From positions 62,001 to 126,000 of the forward strand of contig JASJDP010000001.1 of NCBI GenBank assembly GCA_030065095.1: a stretch of DNA of 64,000 bases. The letters are read 5' to 3'. The position numbers were made by a program, and so were the translations under genes. Of this stretch, positions 26,407 through 35,477 are shown piece by piece; within the stretch, counting starts at the first letter, position 1; each line of letters starts with the position of its first letter. This DNA comes from Rhodobacter sp. (lineage in GTDB: Bacteria > Pseudomonadota > Alphaproteobacteria > Rhodobacterales > Rhodobacteraceae). The notes under the pieces were generated by a model. That model did not search any database. It had not been told where the DNA came from and saw nothing but the letters and a program-made list of their open reading frames with translations.

Positions 26407-27338
26407 TGGGAGCCGAATTCGTCCAGTTCTCGCTGACGCCGATCCTGATCGGCGTCTTATCGGCCATCGCCTGCGCATTGCCGGGCAACTTCCTGATCCT
26501 GCGGCGGCAGGCTTTGATCGGCGATGCGATCAGCCATGTCGTGCTGCCTGGGATCGTCGTCGCCTTCCTTGTTTCGGGCGTCGTCGCAGCGATCCCGATG
26601 CTGCTCGGCGCCGCGGGCGCCGCCATTGTCGCGGTCGTTCTGATCGAAACGATCAAACGCCTGGGCAAGATCGAGCCCGGCGCATCCATGGGCGTCGTCT
26701 TTACCACGATGTTCGCCGCCGGCGTGGTTATCCTGGAAAAGTCCGACACGAGCCGGGTCCATCTCGACGTCGAGCACGCGCTTATGGGCAATCTCGAAAC
26801 GCTGATCTGGTTGCGCGCGGAAGGCTGGCATTCGCTTTTCGACCCGGCGGCACTCGCGTCGCTGCCGGACGAGTTGATCCGGATTGCGGTGGTTTGTGTG
26901 ATCGTGGTCGTACTGACCTTGGTCTTCTGGCGCTGGCTCAAGATCGCGACCTTTGACGAGGGATTCGCCCAAGCGCTCGGGATCCCGTCCGCCGGGGTGG
27001 GCTTCGGCCTTGTTGTCACCGCGGCTGTTGCAGCGGTGGCTGCGTTCGAAGCCGTGGGATCGATCATCGTCATCGCAATGTTCATCTGCCCTCCCGCGGC
27101 GGCCCGGTTGATGACCAACCGGCTCGAACTTCAGATCTGGTGGTCGGCTGCCTTCGCCACGATATCGGCGGTGCTGGGCTACGTGTTTGCGGGCTATGGC
27201 CCGCTTTGGTTCGGCGGGCAAAACGCAGTCAGCGCCGCAGGAATGATCGCAGCGGTCTCGGGCGGGATCCTTGGCCTGGCCTGCCTCTACGGACCTCACC
27301 GCAGCCGCGTGGGCGTTGGCCGCGAAGAAGCAACCTGA
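26406..27338 (+). CDS. sitD: Second metal ABC transporter permease
   Basis: 310 residues, ABC-3 family, with about eight helices and no long C-terminal extension. Conserved blocks are LRRQALIGDAISHVVLPGIV near residue 33, which docks the ATPase, and GSIIVIAMFICPPAAARL near 220. It pairs with sitC as a heterodimeric channel. The last gene of the four-gene operon; its stop is followed at 27407 by the convergent MATE gene with only 68 bases between, and no clear terminator there. Confidence 0.9.
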   Translation: MGAEFVQFSLTPILIGVLSAIACALPGNFLILRRQALIGDAISHVVLPGIVVAFLVSGVVAAIPMLLGAAGAAIVAVVLIETIKRLGKIEPGASMGVVFTTMFAAGVVILEKSDTSRVHLDVEHALMGNLETLIWLRAEGWHSLFDPAALASLPDELIRIAVVCVIVVVLTLVFWRWLKIATFDEGFAQALGIPSAGVGFGLVVTAAVAAVAAFEAVGSIIVIAMFICPPAAARLMTNRLELQIWWSAAFATISAVLGYVFAGYGPLWFGGQNAVSAAGMIAAVSGGILGLACLYGPHRSRVGVGREEAT

Positions 27339-27406
27339 GGCTCTGTGCTCTGACGCACCCTTCGCAGCGCCTCGTGCGAACGGCCGATCAAAAGTCTTTC
27401 AGACGC

Positions 27407-28765
27407 TCACCGCGCGGCGGTTGTATATCGCCCGACGGCGGTGTTTTGCCAAAACCGCCATGGCAGCGCGATCGCGGCGACAGCAATCCCGACCGTATAG
27501 CCCAGCCACACCCCGGCTGCGCCGAGGTCCAGGACGATCCCTGTCACGAAGGCGGCGGGCAAGGCGAGAGGCCAATACGCAAGCAGCGTGATCGCGGTGG
27601 GCACACGATTGTCCATCATGCCGCGCAACGCACCAAGCGCGGTGGACTGGATGCCGTCCGCGATCTGCATCAGCGCAAGGATGAGCAACAGTGTGGCGGC
27701 AAGCGCCACAACCTCTGCATCGTCCGAGAGTGTCTCGGCGATAAGGCGCCCGCCGATGACGAAGAGGACCGCAACGCCGCATTGCCACACGGTCACGATC
27801 AGCAAACCAGCCTTCAGGATCGGGCGCAGCCTCTCCTGGCGCGCCTCGCCGATGGCCTGACCGATCCGGATCGCCACAGCCCCCGCCATCCCAAGCGGGA
27901 TTACATAGGCGAGGCCCGCCACCGCGTTTGCAACCTGATGCGCCGCGAGCGCCGTCGCCCCGAGCCAGCCGACCATTATCCCAATGAAAGCATAGGCCCC
28001 GCCTTCGCCTGCATAGCCCAGGCAAAGCGGCAGGCTCTCTCGCATTTGCATGCGCACCCGGGACCAGCTCACCGGCGTGGGCACACGGAAGGACGCCATG
28101 CGCGGTGAAAGGCGCCAGACCGCCACACCCGCCAAAAGCGAAACTGTTTGGGAGAGGATGCTTGCAAGGCCCGCACCAAGAAGGCCAAGGCCGACCACAT
28201 GGATCAGGACGTAGTTGGCCGGCACATTGATCAAGACGCCGAGATAGGACAATGCGACCCCCGTCCATTCCCGGCCCACGGCGTCGAAAAGGCCCTTCAG
28301 CACGAAAAAAACCGTGAATGGCACGATCCAAAGCGCCATGGCGCCCCAGTAGGGCAACAAGATTGCCAGAACCTCTGGCGGCTGTCCCATGGGCCGCAGA
28401 AACGGATAGATCGCCATCATGAGCACCACGCCCACCCCGCCGGCGAGGACGGCGAGAACCAGCCCGCTTTTGACATGGGCCGTGACCTCGGCGCGGTCAC
28501 CGGCACCTTCGGCCGTGGCGATCTGCACGCCCACGACGGTCACGAGGCCCCAAAGGGCGGAGATCACGATGATCAGAACGGCCGTCGTGATCCCGGCGGC
28601 GGCCAGCGCGACGGTGCCCAGCGGCGCGATCATCACGGTATCGACGACGCCGATAAGTGTTGCAGCCATCAGCCCGATCATGAGCGGCACGGAAAGCTTC
28701 AACAGTCGCCAGATTTCGTTGCGAGCCGAGGCGCGCGGCAAAGAGGAAGAAGATGTCATTGTCAT
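27407..28765 (-). CDS. MATE-family efflux transporter
   Basis: 452 residues, twelve predicted helices in two MatE repeats (first near 20-180, second near 240-400). Characteristic stretches are KLSVPLMIGLMAATLIGVVDTVMIAPLG, LGAGLASILSQTVSL and VAGLAYVIPLGMAGAVAIRIGQAIGEAR. Such proteins export cationic drugs or metabolites in exchange for Na+ or H+. ATG at 28765 (or 28759, two codons later) is chosen because the family begins with a short N-terminus; the frame is open upstream to 29014 but that part is not family-like. It is convergent with sitD, so it is probably not in the metal regulon. Confidence 0.88.
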   Translation of the reverse strand: MTMTSSSSLPRASARNEIWRLLKLSVPLMIGLMAATLIGVVDTVMIAPLGTVALAAAGITTAVLIIVISALWGLVTVVGVQIATAEGAGDRAEVTAHVKSGLVLAVLAGGVGVVLMMAIYPFLRPMGQPPEVLAILLPYWGAMALWIVPFTVFFVLKGLFDAVGREWTGVALSYLGVLINVPANYVLIHVVGLGLLGAGLASILSQTVSLLAGVAVWRLSPRMASFRVPTPVSWSRVRMQMRESLPLCLGYAGEGGAYAFIGIMVGWLGATALAAHQVANAVAGLAYVIPLGMAGAVAIRIGQAIGEARQERLRPILKAGLLIVTVWQCGVAVLFVIGGRLIAETLSDDAEVVALAATLLLILALMQIADGIQSTALGALRGMMDNRVPTAITLLAYWPLALPAAFVTGIVLDLGAAGVWLGYTVGIAVAAIALPWRFWQNTAVGRYTTAAR

Positions 28766-28983
28766 TTCGGCCGGTCGCCCGGCCCAGGAAGGTGCAATTT
28801 GGATGGGATAGAGATCGGTGGGGCGGTCTAGCCCAGCTCTGCAATCACCATGACAAAGGCGCCTTCTCGCTACAATATCGACAGGCCGTGCATAGGGGAC
28901 TGTTTGCTGGATGTCCAGCCGCGTCGGCGCGGGGTGCCATTGCACCACCGCCGATCCGCGCTTTTCCGGCCGAGAAACCTGAA

Positions 28984-29029
28984 GGCGGTTAACTGCTGCA
29001 TTTGTGCAGCACATTGCATCTTAACCGCC
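28984..29029. promoter_or_regulatory. Nested inverted repeat upstream of the mrp operon
   Basis: An outer perfect 9-bp inverted repeat, GGCGGTTAA (28984-28992) and TTAACCGCC (29021-29029), encloses an inner perfect hairpin TGCTGCA-TTTG-TGCAGCA (28994-29011). It lies about 120 bases before the mrpA start, in the 380-base gap to the MATE gene. It could be a protein-binding site or a folded leader. A smaller repeat CGACA/TGTCG lies at 29059-29073. No other feature was found in the gap. Confidence 0.5.
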
Positions 29030-29145
29030 AGCCGCAGGCCGAATTGCCAGAAAATTTCCGACAAAATCTGTCGATTACCCTTGCTCTTTATCAAACCCGA
29101 TGCAGGTGCTTTAAGGCTAAAAATGCTTCGGGCTAAGGAGTTCTC

Positions 29146-32025
29146 GTGTCCCTCTTTTTCATCGTCGCGCTGCCATTCTTCGGGGCACTGCTGCCGGGTC
29201 TGATGAACGCCGCGGGCCGGGCGGCTTGCGCCGGAGTGACATTCACCGTGTCACTTGCGGCGTTCATCGGCCTGCTGACCAACCTGCCGTCCGTACTGGC
29301 CGGCGAGGTCGTCATGGCACGGGTCGATTGGATACCGTCCTTGGGGCTGAACTTCACACTCATGCTTGACGGTTTGGGCTTTTTCTTTGCCCTGCTGATC
29401 CTTGGCATTGGCCTATTGATCATCGCTTACGCCCGCCACTACCTCAGCCGCGACGACAACATGGGCGAGTTTTTTACCTATTTACTGCTTTTTCAAGGCG
29501 CGATGGTCGGGATCGTTCTGAGCGACAATGTTCTGCTATTGCTGATCTTCTGGGAACTGACGTCGTTGTCCTCGTTCCTGCTCATCGGCTACTGGAAACA
29601 TCTGCCGGAGGGCCGGCAGGGCGCGCGGATGGCGCTGGCGGTAACGGGCATGGGCGGTCTGGCGATGATCGGTGGCATGCTGATCCTGGGCCAGATTGCG
29701 GGCAGCTACGACCTTAGCGTGATCCTGAAGAACCGCGATCTGATTCAGGCCGACCCTTTGTATGTGCCCGCGTTGATCCTGATCCTGCTGGGCTGTTTCA
29801 CCAAGTCGGCGCAGTTTCCGTTCCATTTCTGGTTGCCCCACGCCATGGCGGCGCCGACGCCGGTCTCGGCCTATCTGCACTCGGCCACGATGGTGAAGGC
29901 GGGCATCTTCCTGATGGCGCGCATGTGGCCGGTCCTGTCCGGCACGCCGGAATGGTTTACGGTCGTCACCACCGCCGGACTGGCCACGATGGTGCTGGGC
30001 GCGGTGATCGCGCTTTTCAAGCATGACCTGAAGGCCCTGCTCGCCTTCTCGACCGTCAGCCATTTGGGGCTGATCACCATGCTGCTCGGGACCGGCACCG
30101 CCTTCGGGGCGATGGCTGCGATGTTCCACATCCTGAACCATGCCACCTTCAAGGCCGCGCTCTTCATGTCGGCCGGGATCGTCGACCACGAGGCGCATAC
30201 ACGCGATATCCGACGCTTGGGCGGTCTGCGTCGCCTGATGCCCGTGACATTCGTGATCGCCACGCTTGCTGCCCTTTCCATGGCCGGGATCCCGTTCCTG
30301 AATGGCTTCCTGTCGAAAGAGATGATGCTGGAAGAGGCGACGCACACGGTGCTTTTCGGCGTGCCGTGGCTGGTTCCGGCGCTTGCCACGTTCGGATCGC
30401 TTTTTTCCGCCGCCTACTGCTTTCGCCTGATCGGGCACGTGTACCTTGGTCCGGTGCGGGACGACTACCCGGCCAAACCGCACGATCCCGGGTCCGGGCT
30501 TTGGTTGCCGCCGGCGATCCTTGTGGTGCCGGTCGTGGCGATCGGGATCGCGCCGTTTCTGGCAGAGCCCTTCGTCAAACTCGTCACGGCTTCGGTGCTG
30601 GGCGGCGAGGCAGACGTGCCCAAGGCCTATTTCAAGATCTGGCACGGATTGGTACCGGCGCTTTTCCTGTCCGTTGCCGCGGTCGTCGGCGGTCTGCTTT
30701 TGATGGCCGTCTTCAACCCCTTGCTGCGCCTTTGGGAGACGACACCGCGGCCCGAGGCCAAGGTGATCTTCGAAGCCATCGTCGAGGCGGCCGCCTGGCT
30801 GTCGGGAAAGCTGATCGCATCGTTGCACAACGGCGCCTTCACCCGATACGCGGCCATCGGATCGGTCGCGATCGTTGCGGCCGGTTTCCATGCCTGGAGC
30901 ACCGGCACGATTGCCTTGCCCACGCGCACACCGCAGGCCGCGGGCCCTGTGCCGATCGCCGGTTGGCTGATGCTGGTCGCGGCAACCTGCGGGTTGGTGT
31001 TTCTGCACCGTAACCGCCTGTTGTCGCTCATTCTGATTGGCATCGTCGGCCTGATGGTCTCGATCGGGTTTGTCTTCTTCAGCGCGCCGGACCTCGCGAT
31101 GACGCAATTCACGGTCGAGGTCGTGACGATTATCCTGTTGCTGCTCGCGCTCAATTTCCTGCCGAAACGTACCCCGGTGGAAAGCACCGTTCTGCGCCGG
31201 GTGCGGGATGTGGGCGTGGCCGTCGCCGGCGGTCTGGCAACCTTCGCGCTGGCCTATCACTACCTTTTGCGCGATGCGGTCGCTCCGCCGATCTCGGAGT
31301 TCCACCTGGCCAACTCCTACAAGGGCGGCGGCGGCACCAACGTGGTCAATGTGATCCTGGTCGATTTCCGTGGCTTTGACACCTATGGCGAGATCATCGT
31401 GCTCGGGATCGCGGCGCTGCTGATCTACGCGCTGACCGAGACGCTGCTGAGCGGGCGGGTGCGCGCGCGGCTGCTGAACCGAAAGCCGGACCAGCCGCAG
31501 GCCGGGGACATGCACCCGATGATGATGGTGGTGCTGACGCGGGTCATCATGCCGGTGGTACTGATGGTGGGATTCTATATCTTCTTGCGGGGCCACAACG
31601 AACCGGGCGGCGGGTTCATCGCGGGCCTGATCGTTTCGATCGCGGTGGTGATGCAATACATGGCCAGCGGATTTGCCTGGGCTTCGGCGCGCCTGAAATA
31701 CCCCTATCACGGTGTCATCGGCGCGGGCGTTCTGATCGCCGGATTGACCGGCATTGGTTCGTGGTTCGTAAGCAAACCCTTCCTGACCTCGGACTTCACC
31801 TATGTCCGTATCCCACCCTTTCAGGAGTTCGAACTGGCCACGGCGGCGCTTTTCGATCTGGGCGTGTTCCTGGCCGTTGTCGGCGCCGTGATGCTGTCGC
31901 TCGAAAGCTTCTCGCGCCTGGCACGGCGCGAGAACATGCCGGAGAGCGAGCACCCCATGGATATCGACCCGTCGCGGGACGATCCGCCGCCCGACGAAGC
32001 CGGCTCTGCCAGGGAGGCCGTGTGA
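29146..32025 (+). CDS. mrpA: Mrp-type Na+/H+ antiporter subunit A fused to subunit B
   Basis: 959 residues. The first 500 or so form a NuoL-like proton-translocating unit (WELTSLSSFLLIGYWKH, KSAQFPFHFWLPHAMAAPTPVSAYLHSATMVKAG split across the discontinuous helices). A helical C-terminal region follows, then an MrpB module near residues 790-925 (RVIMPVVLMVGFYIFLRGHNEP, GGGFIAGLIVS). A-B fusion explains why no separate mrpB is present. The GTG start at 29146 is supported by TAAGGAG six to twelve bases upstream. First of six genes; the complex exports Na+ using the proton gradient and aids pH and salt homeostasis. The tail is rich in Asp/Pro. Confidence 0.93.
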   Translation: MSLFFIVALPFFGALLPGLMNAAGRAACAGVTFTVSLAAFIGLLTNLPSVLAGEVVMARVDWIPSLGLNFTLMLDGLGFFFALLILGIGLLIIAYARHYLSRDDNMGEFFTYLLLFQGAMVGIVLSDNVLLLLIFWELTSLSSFLLIGYWKHLPEGRQGARMALAVTGMGGLAMIGGMLILGQIAGSYDLSVILKNRDLIQADPLYVPALILILLGCFTKSAQFPFHFWLPHAMAAPTPVSAYLHSATMVKAGIFLMARMWPVLSGTPEWFTVVTTAGLATMVLGAVIALFKHDLKALLAFSTVSHLGLITMLLGTGTAFGAMAAMFHILNHATFKAALFMSAGIVDHEAHTRDIRRLGGLRRLMPVTFVIATLAALSMAGIPFLNGFLSKEMMLEEATHTVLFGVPWLVPALATFGSLFSAAYCFRLIGHVYLGPVRDDYPAKPHDPGSGLWLPPAILVVPVVAIGIAPFLAEPFVKLVTASVLGGEADVPKAYFKIWHGLVPALFLSVAAVVGGLLLMAVFNPLLRLWETTPRPEAKVIFEAIVEAAAWLSGKLIASLHNGAFTRYAAIGSVAIVAAGFHAWSTGTIALPTRTPQAAGPVPIAGWLMLVAATCGLVFLHRNRLLSLILIGIVGLMVSIGFVFFSAPDLAMTQFTVEVVTIILLLLALNFLPKRTPVESTVLRRVRDVGVAVAGGLATFALAYHYLLRDAVAPPISEFHLANSYKGGGGTNVVNVILVDFRGFDTYGEIIVLGIAALLIYALTETLLSGRVRARLLNRKPDQPQAGDMHPMMMVVLTRVIMPVVLMVGFYIFLRGHNEPGGGFIAGLIVSIAVVMQYMASGFAWASARLKYPYHGVIGAGVLIAGLTGIGSWFVSKPFLTSDFTYVRIPPFQEFELATAALFDLGVFLAVVGAVMLSLESFSRLARRENMPESEHPMDIDPSRDDPPPDEAGSAREAV

Positions 32026-32026
32026 C

Positions 32027-32383
32027 ATGGAACTGCTTGTCGCCTCGGCCATAGGGGTTATGACCGCTGCCGGGCTTTACCTGGTATTGCGTCTGCGGAC
32101 CTTCCCGGTGATCCTCGGCATCTCGCTTCTCACCTATGCCGTCAATGTGTTCCTGTTTGCCTCCGGCAGATTGACCACCGGCGCACCGCCTGTGTTGCGC
32201 GACGGCATGACGGTATATGCCGATCCGCTGCCGCAGGCACTGGTGCTGACCGCCATCGTGATCTCTTTCGGCATGACGGCTGTGGTGGTGATGATCGGCC
32301 TGGGGGCATTTCTTGGATCGAACGACGATCATGTGGACGACCAGCCAGATGGCGAGGAAGACGGCGCGGAGAGCACATCATGA
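32027..32383 (+). CDS. mrpC: Mrp Na+/H+ antiporter subunit C
   Basis: 118 residues, NuoK-like with three helices (about 3-20, 27-47, 70-95). The block PVILGISLLTYAVNVFLFASG matches the conserved MrpC second helix. The ATG follows the mrpA stop by one base and AGGGAGG lies before it. Its stop overlaps the mrpD start (ATGA at 32380). The Asp/Glu-rich tail (DDHVDDQPDGEEDGAE) is typical of proteobacterial versions. Confidence 0.92.
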   Translation: MELLVASAIGVMTAAGLYLVLRLRTFPVILGISLLTYAVNVFLFASGRLTTGAPPVLRDGMTVYADPLPQALVLTAIVISFGMTAVVVMIGLGAFLGSNDDHVDDQPDGEEDGAESTS

Positions 32384-33921
32384 CCCATTGGATCGTTGCT
32401 CCCGTCGTTTTGCCGGCATTGCTTGCGCCGTTCATCGTGCTGGCCGCACGCTATCATATCGGGATCCAGCGCGCATTTTCCGTGGCCGGCGTGCTGGCTT
32501 TGATTGCCATCGCGGCCGGGCTGGCCTGGCAGGTTTCGGCCGGGACCATCTTGCTGTATCAGCTCGGCGATTGGGCGGCGCCCTTCGGTATTGTCCTGGT
32601 GGGCGACCGGCTGTCGACGCTTATGGTGCTGCTCACGTCAGTACTGGCGCTTTTCGTACTGCTCTATGCCATTGGTTCCGGCTGGGACGATCGGGGGCGG
32701 CATTTTCATGCGCTCTTCCAATTCCAGCTGATGGGGATCATGGGTGCGTTCCTGACGGGCGACCTGTTCAACCTCTTCGTCTTTTTCGAGGTTCTGCTGA
32801 TCGCCTCCTACGGCCTGATGATCCACGCCGGTGGCAATGCACGGCTTCGGGCGGGCGTGCAATACGTGCTCTTCAATCTCATCGGCTCTACCCTGTTTCT
32901 CTTTGCACTGGGTTCGATCTATGCCGAGACCGGCACACTGAACATGGCCGACCTGGCCCAGCGTGCCAAATTGATCGGCGCCGAAGAAACGGCGGGCATT
33001 CGCGTTGCAGCCGTCCTCTTGCTGCTGGTCTTTGCGATCAAGGCGGCGACGGTGCCGTTACATTTCTGGTTGCCGTCGAGCTATGCCGAGGCACCCGCAC
33101 CCGTTGCCGCACTGTTTGCGATCATGACGAAAGTGGGCGCCTATGCGATCATCCGGGTCTATTCGATGATCTTCCCGCCGGAACTCGAAGTCACCTCGGG
33201 CCTGCATGACGTGTGGCTCCTGCCCGCGGCGCTGGTGTCGCTTGCCATTGGGATGGCCGGTGTGCTGGCCGCCAGGAAGCTGGACAGGCTGGTCGCGTTT
33301 TCCATCATCGGTTCGATGGGCATGGTGATGGTCGCAATCGCGCTTTTCAATCCCCCGGGCATTGCGGCGGCGCTCTACTACATCGTGCATTCGACCCTGG
33401 CAGGTGCGACGCTGTTCCTGATTTCCGACCTCGTGCGCACCGGGAGAGCGAACCTTGAGCTCTTGCCGCAGGCGCCCGTCGCCGGAACTGCGCTTACGGC
33501 TGGACTTTTTTTTACCGGTGCCATCGCTATGGCGGGCTTGCCGCCGCTGTCTGGGTTTCTTGGCAAACTCCTGGTGCTCGAGGCGGCCTATGGAACGGAC
33601 CTTGTTGTTTGGATCTGGGCGGTGGTGCTGGGCTCCAGCCTGATCAGCATTCTGGGCTTTGCCCGCGCGGGCAGCGTGTTGTTCTGGAAGGCCCATAGCG
33701 TGGAACCACAAGCCGACGGGCCCGCGTTGCCGCGCCCCGCGGTCCTGTCCTATGTTGCTGTGGGCGGTCTCATTTCCCTTCTGGCGGCACATACGGTTTT
33801 TGCCGGGCAGGTGCATGGTTATACGACAAACATTGCTGCCCAATTGTTCGCGCCAGAGCCCTATATCGCCACCGTGTTGGACACACCCGGCAAGCTCAGC
33901 AAGCCGAAGGAGGAATATTGA
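32380..33921 (+). CDS. mrpD: Mrp Na+/H+ antiporter subunit D
   Basis: 513 residues, NuoN/NuoM-like proton-pumping subunit with about fourteen helices. Family marks are the Glu in FNLFVFFEVLLIASYGL, the Lys in FAIKAATVPLHFWLPSSYAEAPAPVAALFA and GLPPLSGFLGKLLVLEA. It forms part of the antiporter membrane arm with MrpA. ATGA overlap with mrpC; the stop is one base from the mrpE ATG, which has its own AAGGAGG. Confidence 0.93.
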   Translation: MTHWIVAPVVLPALLAPFIVLAARYHIGIQRAFSVAGVLALIAIAAGLAWQVSAGTILLYQLGDWAAPFGIVLVGDRLSTLMVLLTSVLALFVLLYAIGSGWDDRGRHFHALFQFQLMGIMGAFLTGDLFNLFVFFEVLLIASYGLMIHAGGNARLRAGVQYVLFNLIGSTLFLFALGSIYAETGTLNMADLAQRAKLIGAEETAGIRVAAVLLLLVFAIKAATVPLHFWLPSSYAEAPAPVAALFAIMTKVGAYAIIRVYSMIFPPELEVTSGLHDVWLLPAALVSLAIGMAGVLAARKLDRLVAFSIIGSMGMVMVAIALFNPPGIAAALYYIVHSTLAGATLFLISDLVRTGRANLELLPQAPVAGTALTAGLFFTGAIAMAGLPPLSGFLGKLLVLEAAYGTDLVVWIWAVVLGSSLISILGFARAGSVLFWKAHSVEPQADGPALPRPAVLSYVAVGGLISLLAAHTVFAGQVHGYTTNIAAQLFAPEPYIATVLDTPGKLSKPKEEY

Positions 33922-33922
33922 C

Positions 33923-34423
33923 ATGGCCCGCGCGTTTCATTGGCTGATACCGCACCCGCTCCTGACGCTGATTTTGGCCGTGGTCTGGACGCTGCTTCAG
34001 AATGAGGTCTCGGCCGGGATGGTCGTCTTCGGCATCATTCTCGGGATAGTCATCCCATGGGCAACCTCGATCTGGTGGCCGGATACGCCGAAGGGCTTTC
34101 GGCTGGGAAAGATGATCAGCTACAGCGTCTTGGTGATCTGGGATATCCTCGTCGCGAACGTGCAGGTCGCCTGGATCGTCCTGACCGTCCCGAATGCAAA
34201 GCTGAAACCGGCATGGATCGTCGTGCCGCTGGAATTGCGCAAACCCGAAGCGATCACGGTGCTTGCGGGAACCATCACGCTGACACCCGGCACGGTGTCG
34301 GCCGACCTGTCCGACCAAGGACACAGTCTGCTGGTGCATGTCCTGCATACCGATGACCCCGACGCCGCCCGCGACGAAATCAAAACCCGCTATGAACGCC
34401 GCCTGAAGGAGATCTTCTCATGA
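33923..34423 (+). CDS. mrpE: Mrp Na+/H+ antiporter subunit E
   Basis: 166 residues: two or three N-terminal helices (about 12-50 and 65-90) and a cytoplasmic domain with the conserved ITLTPGTVSADLSD block and HVLHTDDPDAARDEIKTRYERRL. MrpE is needed for assembly of the complex. ATG at 33923 is chosen for the AAGGAGG about 7 bases upstream. The stop overlaps mrpF. Confidence 0.92.
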   Translation: MARAFHWLIPHPLLTLILAVVWTLLQNEVSAGMVVFGIILGIVIPWATSIWWPDTPKGFRLGKMISYSVLVIWDILVANVQVAWIVLTVPNAKLKPAWIVVPLELRKPEAITVLAGTITLTPGTVSADLSDQGHSLLVHVLHTDDPDAARDEIKTRYERRLKEIFS

Positions 34424-34707
34424 TCACAGCATCGGGACTGATGGACATCGCGATCGTCTTCGCCTTTGTCGCGCTCGCGCTCGGTCAGATCTTGTGCATG
34501 GTCCGGGTTGTCTTGGGCCCGACCACCGGCGACCGGATCCTTGCACTGGACACCATGGTCATCAATGCCCTTGGGCTGGTGGTGGTTCTGGGCATTCACC
34601 AGGGTGTGCAGATCTATTTCGAGGTGTCGCTGCTGATCGCCATGCTCGGCTTTGTTTCGACTGTGGCGCTGGCCCGCTTCATCCTTCGGGGGGACATCAT
34701 CGAATGA
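34420..34707 (+). CDS. mrpF: Mrp Na+/H+ antiporter subunit F
   Basis: 95 residues, three helices. Conserved core RVVLGPTTGDRILALDTMVINALGL (read in two halves around residues 28-52) includes the Asp of subunit F. It starts with an ATGA overlap with mrpE and ends with one into mrpG. Part of the membrane arm of the antiporter. Confidence 0.92.
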   Translation: MITASGLMDIAIVFAFVALALGQILCMVRVVLGPTTGDRILALDTMVINALGLVVVLGIHQGVQIYFEVSLLIAMLGFVSTVALARFILRGDIIE

Positions 34708-35093
34708 CGGCCGAAATCATTGGCGCCTATGCGACAGCGCTGTGTCTGTTTATCGGGGCAGGGTTTGCGTTGGTGGGCGTGATAGGACTGTTGAAATTCA
34801 ACGACCCCATGACGCGCCTGCATGCGCCGACAAAGGTTGGCACGGTCGGAATCGGCATGCTGCTGCTGGCCTCGATCGTCCACTCGGTGTTATTGGGTGA
34901 AACCTCGATCCATGAGTCGCTGATCATGGCGTTTCTGTTCGTGACGGCGCCGATCTCAGCGAACTTTATCGCAAAGGTGAGCATTCACCGTAAGGCCTGC
35001 GAAACGCCACCATCGCCGCCGCTCGACGACACGTGGTCGACTCTGATTGCCCCTGAAACCGATCAGGCGACCGACGGCGGCACGCAGCGCTGA
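34704..35093 (+). CDS. mrpG: Mrp Na+/H+ antiporter subunit G
   Basis: 129 residues, three helices. The block VGVIGLLKFNDPMTRLHAPTK is diagnostic of MrpG/PhaG. The C-terminal 40 residues are polar and variable. Last gene of the operon (29146-35093), which encodes a complete complex: A and B fused, C, D, E, F, G. Bases 35094-35477 downstream hold only short low-quality frames; nothing there is recognised. Confidence 0.92.
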   Translation: MTAEIIGAYATALCLFIGAGFALVGVIGLLKFNDPMTRLHAPTKVGTVGIGMLLLASIVHSVLLGETSIHESLIMAFLFVTAPISANFIAKVSIHRKACETPPSPPLDDTWSTLIAPETDQATDGGTQR

Positions 35094-35477
35094 TCCCATT
35101 GTCGGGCGACGGTGACGTATTGATGCGGGTGGCGACCTCGTGATCGGCGGGACCTGAACAACGCGACGTTTGCGGCGAGCCGCGCAAATGGCCGCAAGCT
35201 TTACACATTCTCTGTGTACTCGCCAGCGTGCGCAATGCCCGGGCGAAGCCGATCCGCCAATAGCGGCAAAGCCAATCGGTTCCCATCCCGCCGGACCAGG
35301 GCCATGCCCGCGCAGGAATTCACCCGACGCTTCGTGGAACGCTGGTCCGAAGGGCTGAAACGCTGATCCCAAATCGTCCTGCGCATCCTTCCGACCAACC
35401 CAATAATGTTGCGGAACACGTCAAAGCCAACTACAGCGTGAGGCCAAGGTCCTTCACGTTCGACGGGTAGAGCCATT

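Noticed and set aside
29536-32052. 838-residue minus-strand frame
   Set aside because: Antisense shadow of the GC-rich mrpA-B gene, rich in His, Gln, Arg and Asp with no domain.
35094-35477. Possible gene fragment after mrpG
   Set aside because: Short frames on both strands (up to about 140 residues) have no recognised motif and no ribosome site; could be a degraded gene but unsupported.
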